Counted from the stretch's first letter, positions 13,701 to 27,058 are shown. The stretch is DNA of 64,000 nt from Watersipora subatra (GCF_963576615.1 NC_088714.1:4836001-4900000); one strand, 5' to 3'. Translations and numbers: made by a program. The notes: generated from the letters alone by a model not told the origin.

Positions 13701-16700
13701 ACCAGGCTGAATAATTGCTGGAAAGTTTTCAACTACTGTTCTGGTGTTTATGCTGCTTGGTGGAGCTTAAGTGAGAACTCATTAAAAGCCACAATCAAAG
13801 TTGGAGCTCATTAGAAAGGTCATTTGGCCCAAGATACTGTGATCTAATGAAACAGTGGCAGCCAGAGCAAAGAAACCAAGAGGTAGTCAGCGCTGCTGGA
13901 CAAGCGGAGGTGATGCACTCATAGTGACTGACACGACAAAGAATAAACTCATCACATAGTAATAAACTGGTATTTCAAGGATCCTTTGGTTCCTTTATCC
14001 ACGATATAAACTACGCAGCAGAGAGCTTCGTTCAATCAACATCTGCATCCAAGGCATTCCAACTGACATCAATTGGATTAAACTGAATGTTTACACCTGA
14101 GTGACTTCAGACACCTAGCACTAGGCTCTGGTCACTGGGTCACAGATACACTCACAACCTGAGACTTTTCCAGCCCTCATTAAGTTTACAAGATGAGGAT
14201 AAAATGAGGGCATGAGGGCAAATGCTGCCATGTTGAGTACAACACAAAAAAACTCATCGAGCTGTTAAATGACACGAGGCTTTTGCTTGTTCCAAGTGAA
14301 ACTTATGGTTAGTCAACAGAATCCTGAGTAAAATACAAAATATTGTCATGTAAGACCACGATCAAGCTCTTTAGAATGTCACGTGATGAACACATAATCA
14401 ACTGACTGATATCTGATAGGCTGATAGCACATCGAGGCATGAGCCATGCTAGATATAATATGAGAGATAATACTGGCAATAGCCCATCAATGGCGGACAT
14501 AAAGACTTACCACTATGAACCTCTGTATAAAAGCCCACGCAGAGGTTTGTTAAACAGCGAAAATCACCCACGATGCACATCAATCGAGGTCACACTACTT
14601 CAACGCTGCTCAATCCATCCATACTTCCAATTCCTACCATCAACATATTTCAACCAGACGTCATCAACCCAGCCCAGAGAACATGACGAAGTTGAGCTAA
14701 CAATAATGTTGGTAAACTCTTATTCATGGACATCATTATCATTCCTCATCAACTTTTAACAAGAGGCATTCCAGCAATGAGGAGGCCTGTATTACAATAG
14801 CCTCTTACTATTACAAATATCAATAAACGCAAATAGCATTTATAAAGACCTCTACAAAACCAGTAAGTGTTTACATTTGCGACTAGCTGTATTAGGCCCT
14901 GGCAGTGTACACATAACCTGCGCAATGACATCAAACACTTCATAAAACCCTCCAATCCAACTAGAAGAACAAGTACAAGCATACACACGAGAATGCCGAG
15001 CTGTGATTGAAAAGCCTAGACTGAGTTATGCATTTGAGATAGTTGACCCTTATCACCAGGCTATAGCCATTAGCTCGTTACAGAGATCAACGGCCTGCCA
15101 ATGTTGATAAGAATAGCGCCTTTGAGATGCCATTGCCTCTGAGATGCCATTGCGCTTTCTCAGGCTTAATATTATAATGCACAGCTGTGTGTTACGCTTA
15201 ACAATGATGTGCATTACAAGCGTTCAGCCTAAATTGCTTCCTATGGATTTAGATCGACTATCTCATATATAGAGCCCAACTCCAATGCATCAGGCTTATT
15301 CTTGTCAGCGTCTTATGAAGACAATACTCGGGTGCAGTAGCGAAGGATCTACGGGTTTCCTAGCGAGCTACAGTAACATAAGCAGCTGATGAAATACGCT
15401 CCTCTTCGTGTGGCCAGCTATGACGAATAGGAGAGGCCTGATAAATCTTCAGTTTTTGTCACAACATTTATCAACCAATAGCAAGCATTCATCTGCTGCG
15501 AATTAAAATAGCGGCTGCTAATCTTCTAAAAACCTTCCAAATTGAACCTCCACATTCTAACACACAGCAGCAATAAATCCGGTCGTTTTGACAAGTGTGA
15601 GGCTGAAATACAGCCAAATTGAAGGTGCAGGATGGGGGACAATGATTGATGACTGGGGGATTTAGAGTAGCGGCAGAACAATTAATAAGGCAGGGCGGCA
15701 CCCATCTATGACTACATTATTTTGTATTTTCTAAAAAGCTACTACTATGATTAAGTGAACAGTTCACTGAATATATGGCGCATTTTGCCAGATATTGCAC
15801 CAGGGCTTGCAGAGTAATCTGTAGCTGAAAAGACTAAGCCAGCGCAAGACTACTTACCACAGGTTCCTGTGGCTGAGGTCGAAAACAAATAAGACTCATT
15901 GTCATAATCCCAGTGTTCAGCCGAAGCCTTCCTTTTCTCTGCCCGAAGCAGTTTTCGCTACAAAATACCAGCATGTGCCATAAATAATTCACATAAGAAG
16001 CCTTAACATGATTCTATTAATTAGATGCCAAAGCCCTTACAATATGGTGATAATAGCAACATACATGTAGTAAATCAGAGAACTAACTCAAAAGTTATCA
16101 ATATTTATACAACCTCTATGAATCGCATATTAAAATGTATATTGTTCTTAACTTACCAGGTTTTGTTAAGTAATAGCAACTGTCAACTTTTTTCTAAAAC
16201 CAACAAAAGAGTTACATAAACAAGCTTTTTGATGGAGGGGAGGATTAATGAGATGCTCCCCACCTCTATCAAAAATGGTCTAGACTCTAGAGGATAAACA
16301 GAGAAGAAGAAGAATCACCCTTTATACCCTAGATACCCACTATAGCCTAACTGGTAAATATTTTGAAGGCACTTTACCTTAATCTTGCTGTTCAAAGATT
16401 TGTGTTTGGACATTAACCAAATAAACTGTCCAAATTGTAAACACAACAAGCAACAGATAACAATGCTCAAAGAAATTAGCTATATGTGTCACTGATGACG
16501 TAAGTTCACATATCAACGCCAGGGGAAGGCATCGTATTTATTATGGCACTAAAAGATTAATTTTCTTATGTGAGAAAAATCCAAAATGAACTGCATCATT
16601 GCTACAATAACATAGCAAAACAATTATTACGTTGATGATAAAATAAAGTTATGGTACGGGGTCTGAGCCAACATACAAAATGACCCATAATTAGTAGGCT

Positions 16701-17194
16701 ATTACTCTAATTTAATACAAGTACTATTTGATGCTAATTATGTAACATAATCTTTATTATCAGGTTTAATTATTGTAGTAAAACCGCTACTATTATCAAT
16801 CGTATTTCAAGTAAAGCAGTATTACTCGTAGATAGTAGTCGTAGTAATTGGCAACTAATAGGACAAATAAGTAATTAAAATTGATTACATACGACGATAT
16901 TGTATTGCAGAACTCAATCACAAACGTAAATCCATAATTCACCATTGCTATAATTCATGGTTTCGTGTAACTTTCAGCTAGCCAAAACCATATAAACTGT
17001 AGAATACTGGCTACACAAAAAAGAACGATTAAAGTAGTAAAACGATTACAGTAGTAATCCACCAACACTAGCGATCTAAACGATAATTAATGCTGTGACT
17101 TACTATAAACGTACAACGTCTTTGTATATCGCTGCTATTTTCTATGTATCTGTGCGTTCGTTTGGAACAAGTAAAACAGCACTGATATTACTCG
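10771..17194. other. long stretch without a recognised gene
   Basis: Frames of 62-106 codons occur on both strands (for example 14439-14759 plus, 12295-12573 minus) with no motif or consistent splice sites. At 14520-14552 an 8-bp inverted repeat AACCTCTG/CAGAGGTT encloses a TATAAAAG. A 17-bp motif TGAGATGCCATTGCSNT is doubled near 15122-15152. The hairpin at 16226 is listed separately. Distal regulatory DNA cannot be excluded. Confidence 0.4.
16226..16275. repeat. imperfect 17-bp hairpin
   Basis: TTTTTGATGGAGGGGAG pairs with CTCCCCACCTCTATCAAAAA across an AT-rich loop. No flanking duplication is seen. It could be a tiny palindromic element or an RNA hairpin. Confidence 0.5.
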
Positions 17195-17295
17195 CAAATC
17201 AGTAGGAGAAAAATCGCTCCGTGATTTGAACTCAGAGACCTCTGACTCACAAATGTCCTTGCCTGTGCACTTAATGTTTAGCTTCCTGAACAGTT
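17195..17295 (-). repeat. tRNA-like SINE fragment
   Basis: The minus strand has a B-box-like GAGTTCAAATCACGG preceded by GCACAGGCAAGGACATTTGT and further upstream a degenerate A-box region. It is too degraded to be a tRNA gene and is probably a tRNA-derived SINE remnant. Confidence 0.35.
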
Positions 17296-17530
17296 TCCCA
17301 TGCTCTACAATAGCTTACTATTAGTGCTTTTAGGATCTAGGGTTATACTTTCACGAGGGCAACTTTTTAATTATGCTAAGGCCGTTGCGATTAACCAATC
17401 AACAGATAGACCATTTAGGCGCAAAGCTTAGGCAAGTCGAGACAAGACAACTACCATTTTATCTAGTCTGTTTCAGCATGGGCAATACAATACATGTATG
17501 TGTACTTACAGTACATACATGTGTGTATAG

Positions 17531-18366
17531 GGGCGGATCTACTGTGGTGCATATGGTGCAAATGCACCACCATAAATATGGCAAAAAATTAAAATAAAAG
17601 ATTTAAAATCCATCAAGAATTGAGTAAATTACAATTCATTTCACTGAGAACTTGCTTTGGGAGGAAATGAACAAAAACGGGCTAGTAGAGCTCGTTATAA
17701 TGAACCAGTTTTAATAACATTGACCTGAATTTGAATAGCTTATAAACAAATGAGAGTGGTCCCAATAAACATCCCCAATTGAGCCACAACTTTTTCGAAA
17801 GAAGTACTACAAGCAATTTTAAAAGCTAAATGTCTCAAAAGGAAGGTCAAGAACGAACTTTGGATCATTTCTTTCGACGACAAAACAACAATTCAAAAAA
17901 GTATGCCCTAATATGTCTGTTTTATAATAGCATCGTTATGTAGCTAATACTACGAAACATTTTTATGGTAGTTTGCAGAAATGATGGCTAATTTCTGCAC
18001 AGCCAAACCAAATGGCTGTTGAGGTTTTGTGATTGATTTTGTCTTGATTTTATTTTATTGCACAAATGTTTGTTAACTTTCTGTTTACATGTAATCTTGA
18101 TATACATAGTATAAGGAACATTATAAAACACCAATTTAATTAATCATTTCTAATGTCAATTTTTACCTCTAAACTTGTTGTTTGCCGCAAATAAATGATT
18201 ACACTTTTTTGGGCTCAAACACACTTCTCCTTCAGTCTAAGATGCCTAAATTTCAAAACGTTCCGCTAACGTGGGGCCAGGTAAGGGGGTCGCCCCGCGC
18301 ACCCCCTCTCACTCTAGATATATTACACAAATTTTGTACCACACACTTTTTTTCTAGATCCGCCCC
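17531..18366 (+). mobile_element. hAT-like element, internally deleted
   Basis: The left end TAGGGGCGGATCTA and the right end TAGATCCGCCCCTG are inverted copies, the terminal type I associate with hAT elements. Just inside are short imperfect inverted motifs around a gtgcaccacc stretch. The element is 836 bp, too short for a full transposase. The flanks GTGTAT and GTGTAG could be a decayed target duplication. Confidence 0.6.
17830..17946 (+). pseudogene. hAT transposase N-terminal remnant
   Basis: ATG at 17830 opens a 38-codon frame starting MSQKEGQERTLDHFFRRQNN and stopping at TAG after SIVM. A basic/polar start followed by TLD-x-FF is typical of the N-terminus of zinc-finger hAT transposases, and E-x-x-L-x-x-F-F resembles a PCNA-interaction (PIP) box with Glu for Gln. 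After AATTCAAAAAA a GTATGC could be an old splice donor. The zinc finger and catalytic domain are absent, so it is a relic. Confidence 0.45.
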
Positions 18367-20743
18367 TGGTGTAGATCTGTGACATATTACATATTGTGTG
18401 AAAAACAGAAAATATTTGCGACCAATAGATTTCTTTTACAAACAGTTCTATATGAACTTTTTAAGTGCCATGATTATTGTTGTCAAGATTGAAAGAGCTT
18501 CAAAATGGAAAACAGCCTTTTTAGTGTGGCAAGGCTCGAAGTATCTTGTAATATTACAGCGGAAAAAACACCTAATTTTCTTTTCTCAGACTTATAGTTT
18601 AAATAAATAAATAAAGTAACAGCGTGCATGAGAGTACACAGGTACGAATGTATGCAAGTTCATTTACATATGTTCACGTAGATGGATCATTCAGCTACAG
18701 CCTGTACTAGATTTAGCATTTAGTTCACACATTCATATTTTACTGTAATATATTTTTGTAAATAAATTGCTGGTAACTTCAGGTTTGCATGTAATTATCT
18801 AGCAATTAATTTTAGCATGCAAGCTAATACTATTTGAGTTTTACCCCGAAAGTTGGTACAGTGATTAATTTTCTCTTACCAATCGCCAAATGAATGCTGA
18901 CGGGCAGAGGTTGGTAAAAGTTTTAATCGGTTGCCACCATCTTAAGCAAAAGCCAACAACCTAGTTGTCTTGCACATCATGGTTGCTAGCCTGTGCACCA
19001 TAGGCTGTCATGGGAGCTGATAACTTCTCCTTTTGGTGAATATGCTGGAGTGAATGTTTAAAGAATTAGTTCATGTACAAGCTTTTTAAGGTATCGATCG
19101 GACAACCCCGGTTTAGTGAGAGTAGCCACACAGCGTCCCTCAGCAGAAAATAATGCTCAGAGTTGTACGCTCACTGATAGAGCACAGCTAACCCTACTTT
19201 CAACCCTCTCAGGGATAAATCTAATAAAATATTTTATTTTTGTTTCTTAATACTTTTCACTCGGACTACCACACGCCTTACATTAATGAGCTCTAATTGT
19301 AGATTTGTTTGCATGAGAGATGCAAAGATAAAACCAGACTCTGATTAAACGGGTTAATAATAATATAGTAGGAATATTAATTTGCTCTAAGCAAAAACTA
19401 GCCAAACACTGTACTGTAACGGAAGCATTAGGCTAGGTACAGAGAGTGTCAGCCGACTTTGAAGTAGAAGAAAAGCTGATAATACGGACAGTGTAGGCTG
19501 CAGAAAGTGACCGGTAAGAGAGTTGACCTTGTGAGTCCGATGTTAGCTGGGGCACCTCAGTAGTAAGCGGAACTTACAAGGCTGACCCGCCGCTGAGATC
19601 ATACACAAGCCAAGCTATAAAGTTGGACAAGCAGTATGAGTAAGTGAGGCAATATAAAGGTGGACAAGGAGTATGAGTAAGTGAGGCAATATAAAGGTGG
19701 AAAGAAAACCAGCCATAGAATCTGTTCTTTAAAAAAGTCTGTTTAATATTCGCAGCCAATTTAGGAGGACATTTTGTGTTTTCAAACCGTTTTGAAAACC
19801 GTTCACATTTGTGGCAATTCATCATGTATTTGATGTTAAAAGTTATTCCAAAGATAATTCTGCCTCAGTTTAATCCTTACATGAAAAGCAGGTATTATCA
19901 CCAGTCTCACTCCTTGCTCTAAAACATCAACACTGAAGGACAATATCAAGGCTAATACATGATAAGAGCGCAAAATATATCTAATCTCGGCACATTGCTC
20001 AAACACAAATCAGGTCACGCTTTAGAATTATGTAAACACAATGGGAGATTTCTTCACAAATAATTTATAAGAGTGGTTTGAGGCTTTGTTTATATTTGTT
20101 TTCACTAACTTCTGTAACAGGAATATATTTGCTAGAAAATCTTTGCTACAATTGACTACCGGTATGCAGCATTGTGACAGCCATCTTGAGATCTACCTTA
20201 TCAGAATACACACTCTTAAATCACTAGTAACATTGGATTGCATCAGTGACTGCTTGGGTCCATCTGATCTTAAACACTCTCTATCTCGCTTCCTTGTTGT
20301 GCATCCGTCAATCTATTGCATAGGATCTCTGTATACATGTCATATGACTCATCTATATCACAGGGCTTGTATTACTGGGCTAATTTGTATTTTAATAGAT
20401 GAATAAATAGCCACTTATGTCAGAGCTGATAAAAATGGAGATAACAGTGTGAATAACAAATATCTTTATAGCACGTTGAAGTACATTTGATGAGTTTCAC
20501 ACAGATTGTAGTAACCAATAGTGATGGCAAACAAATAGCAAATATCAAAATCAGCAAATTAAAAAAAAATTGTAATATAAATGTAGTAATTCTTTTGGGT
20601 CCAGCCTATATTGTAGGAAGAAATTAGAGCAAATTAATCTTGATTTCTGAGTATTAATCAAAACATGCAGTGAAAGTCTGATGACAGAGGAATAAATATA
20701 TTATTTGTATCATATTTGTGTATGTTCAATGAGTTCTATGGGG
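18367..20743. other. no recognised gene
   Basis: Apart from the 37-bp repeat at 19618, only short random-looking frames are present, the longest 106 codons at 20086-20406 on the plus strand, with no motif. Confidence 0.4.
19618..19700. repeat. 37-bp tandem repeat, 2.3 copies
   Basis: ATAAAGTTGGACAAGCAGTA followed by TGAGTAAGTGAGGCAAT is repeated once with two changes and then begins again. Confidence 0.8.
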
Positions 20744-20817
20744 ATAAACAACTAAGAGGTAAAGGTGATCACTAGCAATGATAAACAACTAAGAGGTAAA
20801 GGTGATCACTAGCAATG
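20744..20817. repeat. 37-bp perfect tandem duplication
   Basis: ATAAACAACTAAGAGGTAAA followed by GGTGATCACTAGCAATG occurs twice in direct succession with no difference, which indicates a recent duplication. Confidence 0.9.
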
Positions 20818-21270
20818 GTAAGCAATACCATTCTCTACTACATGTAGTTCTAAATGTATGAGGAACTTTATAACACAAGTAAAGAGGTTTATGAATCTTG
20901 AAACACTGCATTCTAGATGTTTCTTGATAACAGTAAAACTGCTTATTACAGCAAAAAATACAAAAACAAAATTTTAAAATAATTTATCATATTTTAAAAT
21001 TAATAAAAGACTCTAAATAGGAAGATTTCTCCTCCGAATTGTGTAATAAGTGAATTCCTAAAATTTTAGGATGGCCACTATAATGCAGCTTATTACTTAT
21101 ATAACAATGTATTTTAATTTAGTTAAGATTGAATTTTGAAAAACTTTGTAAACATTCGAAATTTTTTTAAATCTTCACCTAGAGGCCAGTAGCCTACAAT
21201 ACAAGTTTTCAAAAAAGTTTTGGCATTTATTTGAAAGTCCACATGATTTAAAAATTTACAGAGCGACACC

Positions 21271-21350
21271 ACCCACACACATACCATCCAAACACATACC
21301 ACCCAAACACATACCATCCAAACACATACCACCCACACTCTCACCACTCA
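21271..21350. repeat. 15-bp repeat CATACCAYCCAAACA
   Basis: About five units alternating CATACCATCCAAACA and CATACCACCCAAACA, followed by CA-rich sequence. The minus-strand frame through it is a Val-Cys-Val-Trp repeat and is not a gene. Confidence 0.85.
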
Positions 21351-21447
21351 CACACGTACTACCCACATACACCACCACCAACATGCAAACCATTCACACA
21401 CATCACACTTACTATACACACATAATACACACACGCACGCACACACA

Positions 21448-21505
21448 CACATGCTGCGTGCTCTGTGTGTGTGCATGTGTGTCTGCATGCTGCACGCAGC
21501 ATGTG
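21448..21505. repeat. 14-bp inverted repeat in CA/TG microsatellite
   Basis: CACATGCTGCGTGC (21448-21461) and GCACGCAGCATGTG (21492-21505) are exact reverse complements separated by a TG-rich spacer. Together with the CA tract on the left they could extrude as a cruciform. Confidence 0.75.
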
Positions 21506-21727
21506 CATTTGTTATATTTATAGTTTGGGCTCTTTCAAGGTTACATATTGTAGAAACATTCATAGATTTCTTGCAATTGTGAGAGGTAATGTTGGTGAAA
21601 TCTGAACAACATGTGCACCCATCATGTTCACCTTCTACATAGGATATCTAAAAAGGACAAAAGTTTTAGTATCGACCAACCGTATAGGAAATGAATTTAA
21701 TATTGACCAATCATATTGGACATGAGT

Positions 21728-21783
21728 CTATCGTGCTATCGTGCTATCGTGCTATCGTGCTATCGTGCTATCGTGCTATCGTG
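21728..21783. repeat. (CTATCGTG)7 perfect octamer repeat
   Basis: Seven identical 8-bp units in direct succession with no interruption. Confidence 0.97.
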
Positions 21784-24700
21784 CTTACCTTGACATGGAA
21801 ATGTAGGCTGTCATTTCACTTTTAAAGTTTAATAGAAGAGAGAAAATATAGGGGTCTGCAAATATAATTTGATCCTCTTAGGAAGTGGTTAGAGATATTA
21901 TAATAATATAAGATATTTCTTAGAACCTGACAGCCAGTGCACTATTTCCTTTTTTCTTTCTTGTCAAGCCTTTAATTTGGGTTTCCAGTTGTTTAGTTGC
22001 TAGGCAACAACTGCCCCAGCCTGTACATCATTTCTATTTCCTGTATAGTTAAGTGAATTCATATTCTGAGAAACCTACAATTAATGTGCTGCCGCCTAGC
22101 AGTCTTGGTCAGCTTAGCAGCATCCTAAAATAGATAATAAAAGAAGTTGATCATATGAAAGTATTGATCATATATTACTCTACAAACATACACTCAACTA
22201 TTACCAGTTTAGTCAGTGAGCAGATGTTACAGAATACAGATACTTTTGAATCATATTTCGACTACCTACTTTAGTTTTCGTTTCAAGAAAATGTATTCGG
22301 TTAAAGACAGCGGTTATGCACTGAGAGCAGAAGCATACTTTACCACTCTAGTCTCTTGAGGGCCATTTAAAAATAAATTTTTAACAATAAAATTAGGTAA
22401 ATAGCGTAAAAAAACGCCCAGCATTCCTACATGTGAAAAAGCCAAAGTCAGGAGCAATGAAACATAGAATGTAAGGCTTAACCATGCACCAGAAGCGATT
22501 GTAAAATTTGACATACCTGGACTAACTATACTGCTAGAGCAGGAATGGTGATGGTGAAATTGACGGATGAATCATAGATATTATGCGGGCAGCTGAGAAA
22601 TTATTAAATTTGCAGAAGATTACTAAAGGCTATGCCCACATTCATCATTCTTCCATACGTCAATAGCTACACATGACTAGATTTGTTATTTATCGGGTGA
22701 AAGTATGACTTCACAGCTACAACGTCACAGGTAAGATTAAAGTGTTTACCTGTCATGTAACCAGTGTAATATTGCATCTCAATGTCATCTGGTGTCAAGG
22801 TACGTATTAGTAAGTAATAGGTACTAGGTGTTACTAAAAATAGATTTAGTAGCAGTTAGTGCGTAAGAGCCCGGCTACTATGTGCGTAGTTTGCCTGGAC
22901 TAATAAGTGCTGGACTGAGTAGACTAAAGAGAGAAGCAGAAGAACTAGCTGTCTTAGCTGTGATTGGCTGTCTAGGCAGCCCCAACCTCATGTCTTTGTG
23001 CATAATTCAAGTTTGTACATAACGGTGATTCTTTCTACAAATAGAGAGAGGGAATCAGCGTTAAATGCAGTCAGGTTTGGAGCAATGACTAGTTTAAATG
23101 CCTAAAACCAGATAACTTTTATTCTGCTACACTAACTCTTTTAGACCTAGACCCTTCATACATGCATAGAATCACGCACTAATGTAAACTTTCTGTTAGC
23201 TGATTTTAAAATAAAAAAGAGCTCATATGTTTCCTTGACAGTTTTAAAACTACTGAGTTTGCTGACTGTTGGTATCGATTGCTTTTGGATTTGCTAGCAA
23301 TATCAAACACTTGGCATTAATACAGCGTGCATATTTTTTCAATTGTTTTACAAAATCTGACACCATCTTAATTTCTCAGTAAACTTTGTGAATTACTCAG
23401 ATACTACTTTCTGCCCTGATAAAGATACCTGCTAATTTGTATTTGCACCATTGCTCATCCTCTACAATTTATTCCAATGTTAGGATTGACTAAACAACCT
23501 CTAGAGATACTGTATGTATGTTGACAGTCCTTTATCAAATGACTTGATGTATGATGAACATTGGCTACCAAACTAGCAAATAAGTAAGTTACTCATATAT
23601 TATGAAGAGGCATCTTTTATTATTCTATGGTAACAAAGTGACATTCAGATAATAATGGCAAGTAATAAATAGGACTAAATAAAATGGCTTACCATTTTTA
23701 TTTAGTCCTATTTAATAATTGGGAGTTTTCTTATCAATTGTAGTTGTTGGCATTGACTGTATAATTCCTGTTGTCTACAAGACCTGTTTAAGAATATCAT
23801 TCTAAAGTATTCTATTTACATTACCTTGTAGTATCTTTTATCTTCAAAGATAACGGTTACAGTATTTTATGTTTATAAGAAATGTAAAACAATAGTTAAG
23901 TTACTTCAGCAAATAGAGTTCATAGATGTATCCATAGAGCCTTTTGTTTGCATTGTGTTGTGAGTGATCAATATATGTATACATATTGAGCACTCCCAAC
24001 ATACATATTGGTATTTATGTGTCACAAAAGTGTAGCATATCAAAGGTGTTGCCATCAAGTATCTTTCCCTTTCTCTCTCCCTCGTACTCGGTGCACACCG
24101 TCATTAGTCATCATCTGTTTTGAAGATAAAAGCTCCATATAGTACTTTGCATAATAATGTTTACATTTTATTGCAGATCATGACCATTAGACCGGTATTT
24201 GTTACTATGTGAATGTTGGTGGTGAATTAGAACCATTAAAACATGTTTTTCCATTTTAATATCTGTTTTAGGTGTTTTTGTTTTAGAGGGTGGGAACGGA
24301 TTAGTTTCTAAATACCATAGTTATTTTATATGGAAAATTGATGTGAAGTATGAGTGAATTGACACACACGAGCTCAGGTCCCAGAACGCATTAGGCTCAT
24401 ATCTCAAGATATTACCCTAGTTGTTTTGTACCACAAAAACAAATGGTAGCCGCCCCATATGAGGTTAGAAATTGCTGCACTGCAAAACCTCGGAAAAACC
24501 TCTTTCGGAGTCTTCTGGAGAGTAAATTTCTTTCCGAGTATCCTCTCAGTACACTATGTACTACTCTGCTCATCTGTTAGATTTATCTCACCAATACAAT
24601 TATTTCACCATTTGAAAAATGGCAGAGCTAGCGCATAGACTTGAATATACATTGGCCAAACCTAGAGCAGAGAAAGGTGCCAACTCGAGTATTTTGTCCA

Positions 24701-26268
24701 TTCAAATTATTTAGTCTTTTGGTGGTTTTGATAAATTTTGCTTTACTTTTAGCCGTTGTCAACACTGAAGGGCACAAAAACTTAGGCTTGCCTTCTTTAG
24801 CCTCCTCTTCTCTCTCAACTTCTAAACTGAGAAAAAGTTGAAAACTAAAGTTAAAACTTGCTCAAAGTTAGGAACTCAGGCGTGACCATGGGGAAACAGT
24901 TAGAGGCCATCTGCTACAATAGATGAAGCGTTAAATAAAATTTCACATCTCTCATAGTCATGACTCAGCAAAGTAAAGTCAATCTAATGAACGGATTAAA
25001 TAAATAACTGCATATATTTTGTGTAGAAGTTGCCAGTTCATTAACATTAGTTAGCAGGTACTTACATGAAAGTTTTGTGTAATCAAATACTTTAAGGTTT
25101 TGCGCAAATGCGTGTCATCTAGTATGGCAATGGGATTCTATAAATAAACATTGATCATGACTTGATGACCACATGTACAGTTTAAAACAAACATTGAGCA
25201 ACGTGTTCTGGTGTAGCGGGAACTAGAGTGGTCAATTATTGGAGCATGTTTATTTTATAAGAGCGTGCCATTATTGGCCATTAGCAACTATTGGTTGTAG
25301 TTATCAGTACTTTCTTAGAGAGAATACAAATCTTGTTTTTACACTGTCTTCGCGCCTTATGCTGTCTGCCAGGTTGAGAGGCTCCATGCTAAGAGGAGTT
25401 GTTTGTCTTTGCAGGAGGAGATAAGTCTCTAGTCTAGCATTCCTATCTACATGCAGCTTACCTATAATAGTTCAGGGGAGGGTTTAAGAACTTTCTCAAT
25501 GTTTGCAAGTTACAAGGCTGACTGACTAGAATACACAAGTCATCTTGAACTGCTGTGCCACACACTTTCTTCCTACCAGCTTGGTCTCCTTAGCATTTTT
25601 GGTCTCAAGGCATTGTTTTTTGTTGTTTGTTTTTACACTTTTTCTCATTTTACCTTGTTTTACTACTATTGCCATAAAACTTTACAGTCCCTCTGAACTA
25701 AAATAACCTCCTTCAATATGCAGCAAGATGCCACTATAAGACTTTACAAGTATCACTTACCTTAAAGAGTCAAGCTTCTCATTTCTCGGCTTGTCAACTC
25801 GGTTGCATATGACAGACCGGGTTGAATATTCCTCCCCAAGTCATCACCATAGCAAACAGTCTACAAGCATGTTTTCCAGCAATAGCTTTGAGCAGTTTTT
25901 AATGATTATGTTTGTCTGATGAAATAGTGTCTTACAGACTTTGTTGTATTACATCTCTAGTTGTTGTTGTTTACATGTAAAGTATAGTTGTTATGTTGAC
26001 TCCTGCAGTAGGAGCTCGATGAGATAATCACTATTTCATCATTATATTAGTACCTGAACAGCATTAATCATTCAAACTTACAAATAGTCACATCAGATGA
26101 ACTATCTCTTTAGGTCCATACAACTTTGTAGACTTCATTAAATGTTTTGCAGTAGGTATTTGTTGAACTTGTTAAAATAATATTTTTTTATTTTTTCAAA
26201 CCTACTTTTCATTAGGAGATATGATTGGTTGATCCAAAATACTTTTACGGCCAAGCATATATTGGAAC
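21784..26268. other. no recognised gene
   Basis: Frames do not exceed about 66 codons. Besides the hairpin at 23667, a near-palindrome around TGTATACATATTGA lies at about 23965-23990. No splice-linked coding blocks were found. Confidence 0.4.
23667..23713. repeat. 21-bp near-perfect hairpin with 4-nt loop
   Basis: AAATAGGACTAAATAAAATGG and CCATTTTTATTTAGTCCTATTT pair with one extra T in the right arm and a CTTA loop. It is too short for an ordinary miRNA precursor and more likely a small palindromic insertion. Confidence 0.75.
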
Positions 26269-26571
26269 TGTGGGATATTATGTGAATATTCGAGGCTTTC
26301 CTGTGATTAGCCTGTCATGCAGGGACAGGTTTTCATGGAAAGCCAGGGCTTTGAAAAGCTAGCTACCTTTTCACAGGAAAGTCAAGGAACTAAGAGATCT
26401 CGCTATATAAACGGGCATGAATCCAATGTTTGTGAGAAACCTCAGTAAGGAGAGCGAGTGAGCTGATCGAGTGAGTTGCCGTGCTTGTACTGAGAGAGAA
26501 TCTGCGTGTGGCAGTTTGACTTAAGATTTCATCGTATAGCGGGGAGGCCGCTTATTTGACAGCCTATAACA
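26269..26571 (+). mobile_element. candidate solo LTR or LTR-retrotransposon 5' end
   Basis: Starts TGTGGGATATTATGTG and ends CCTATAACA. A TATA-like TATATAA at 26404-26410 is followed by a purine-rich, GC-richer leader (GAGAGCGAGTGAGC), as in LTR promoters. Imperfect inverted segments CTTTCCTGTGA and TCACAGGAAAG lie inside. No second LTR, gag or pol is present and the following bases are not a clear primer-binding site. Assignment rests on the overall pattern. Confidence 0.3.
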
Positions 26572-26722
26572 GGTTGACAGTAGGGACTGCCATTAGATTC
26601 GTGACAGCAATCTGCTGTGGGTGTGAAGGCTGTTGGCAAGAGGGAGGTTGGTGTGCCATCGTAGCAGCTTGGTGCTGCATAGCAACATCCTTGTTGTCTT
26701 TCTGACAGGAACACCTTTTGAG

Positions 26723-26960
26723 AGTAGCCGTGTGCTAGTGGTCTAGAACGTGTCGCCTACAAACAACAGATTGGGGTTCAATTCCCAAAAAATGCTGCCG
26801 ATGGAAACAGGAATTACATCAAATCTTCAATTACTCTCTGCAACTGGGCATGTCTCCGTCATCGAGGTTCCCTTGCTACCAGACTCGGACATGTTAAGCC
26901 AAGATCACAGAGCTGTTGCAACAATGCTCTTGAAAATACGCACAGTCTTTGCTTGCAGTA
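26723..26960 (+). repeat. tRNA-derived SINE, family 1, copy 1
   Basis: An A-box-like TGTGCTAGTGG at about 26731 and a B box GGTTCAATTCC at 26775-26785 form a polymerase III promoter in a tRNA-like head. The body (GCTGCCGATGGAAACAGGAA, then a GGGCATGTCTCCGTCATC-like stretch) matches the copy at 59291. An 87-codon frame overlapping it is incidental. Confidence 0.7.
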
Positions 26961-27000
26961 AGCCAAACAGATATCATAATCGATCTTCGAAGGATTGCTC

Positions 27001-27058
27001 CATAGATATATAAACCTATGTTTGTAAACCATGTAAACCTATGGTTTATATATCTATG
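27001..27058. mobile_element. 58-bp palindromic micro-element with 8-bp target duplication
   Basis: CATAGATATATAAACC (27001-27016) and GGTTTATATATCTATG (27043-27058) are perfect 16-bp inverted repeats. The element is flanked by identical GATTGCTC at 26993-27000 and 27059-27066. Perfect terminal repeats with 8-bp direct repeats are the mark of a transposition event, and 8 bp is the hAT duplication size. Its terminal CATAGA matches the element at 32527. Confidence 0.75.

Noticed and set aside
15489-15701. 70-codon Cys-rich minus-strand frame resembling a secreted toxin-like peptide
   Set aside because: No signal peptide, no regular cysteine spacing, and it lies in repeat-like non-coding DNA.
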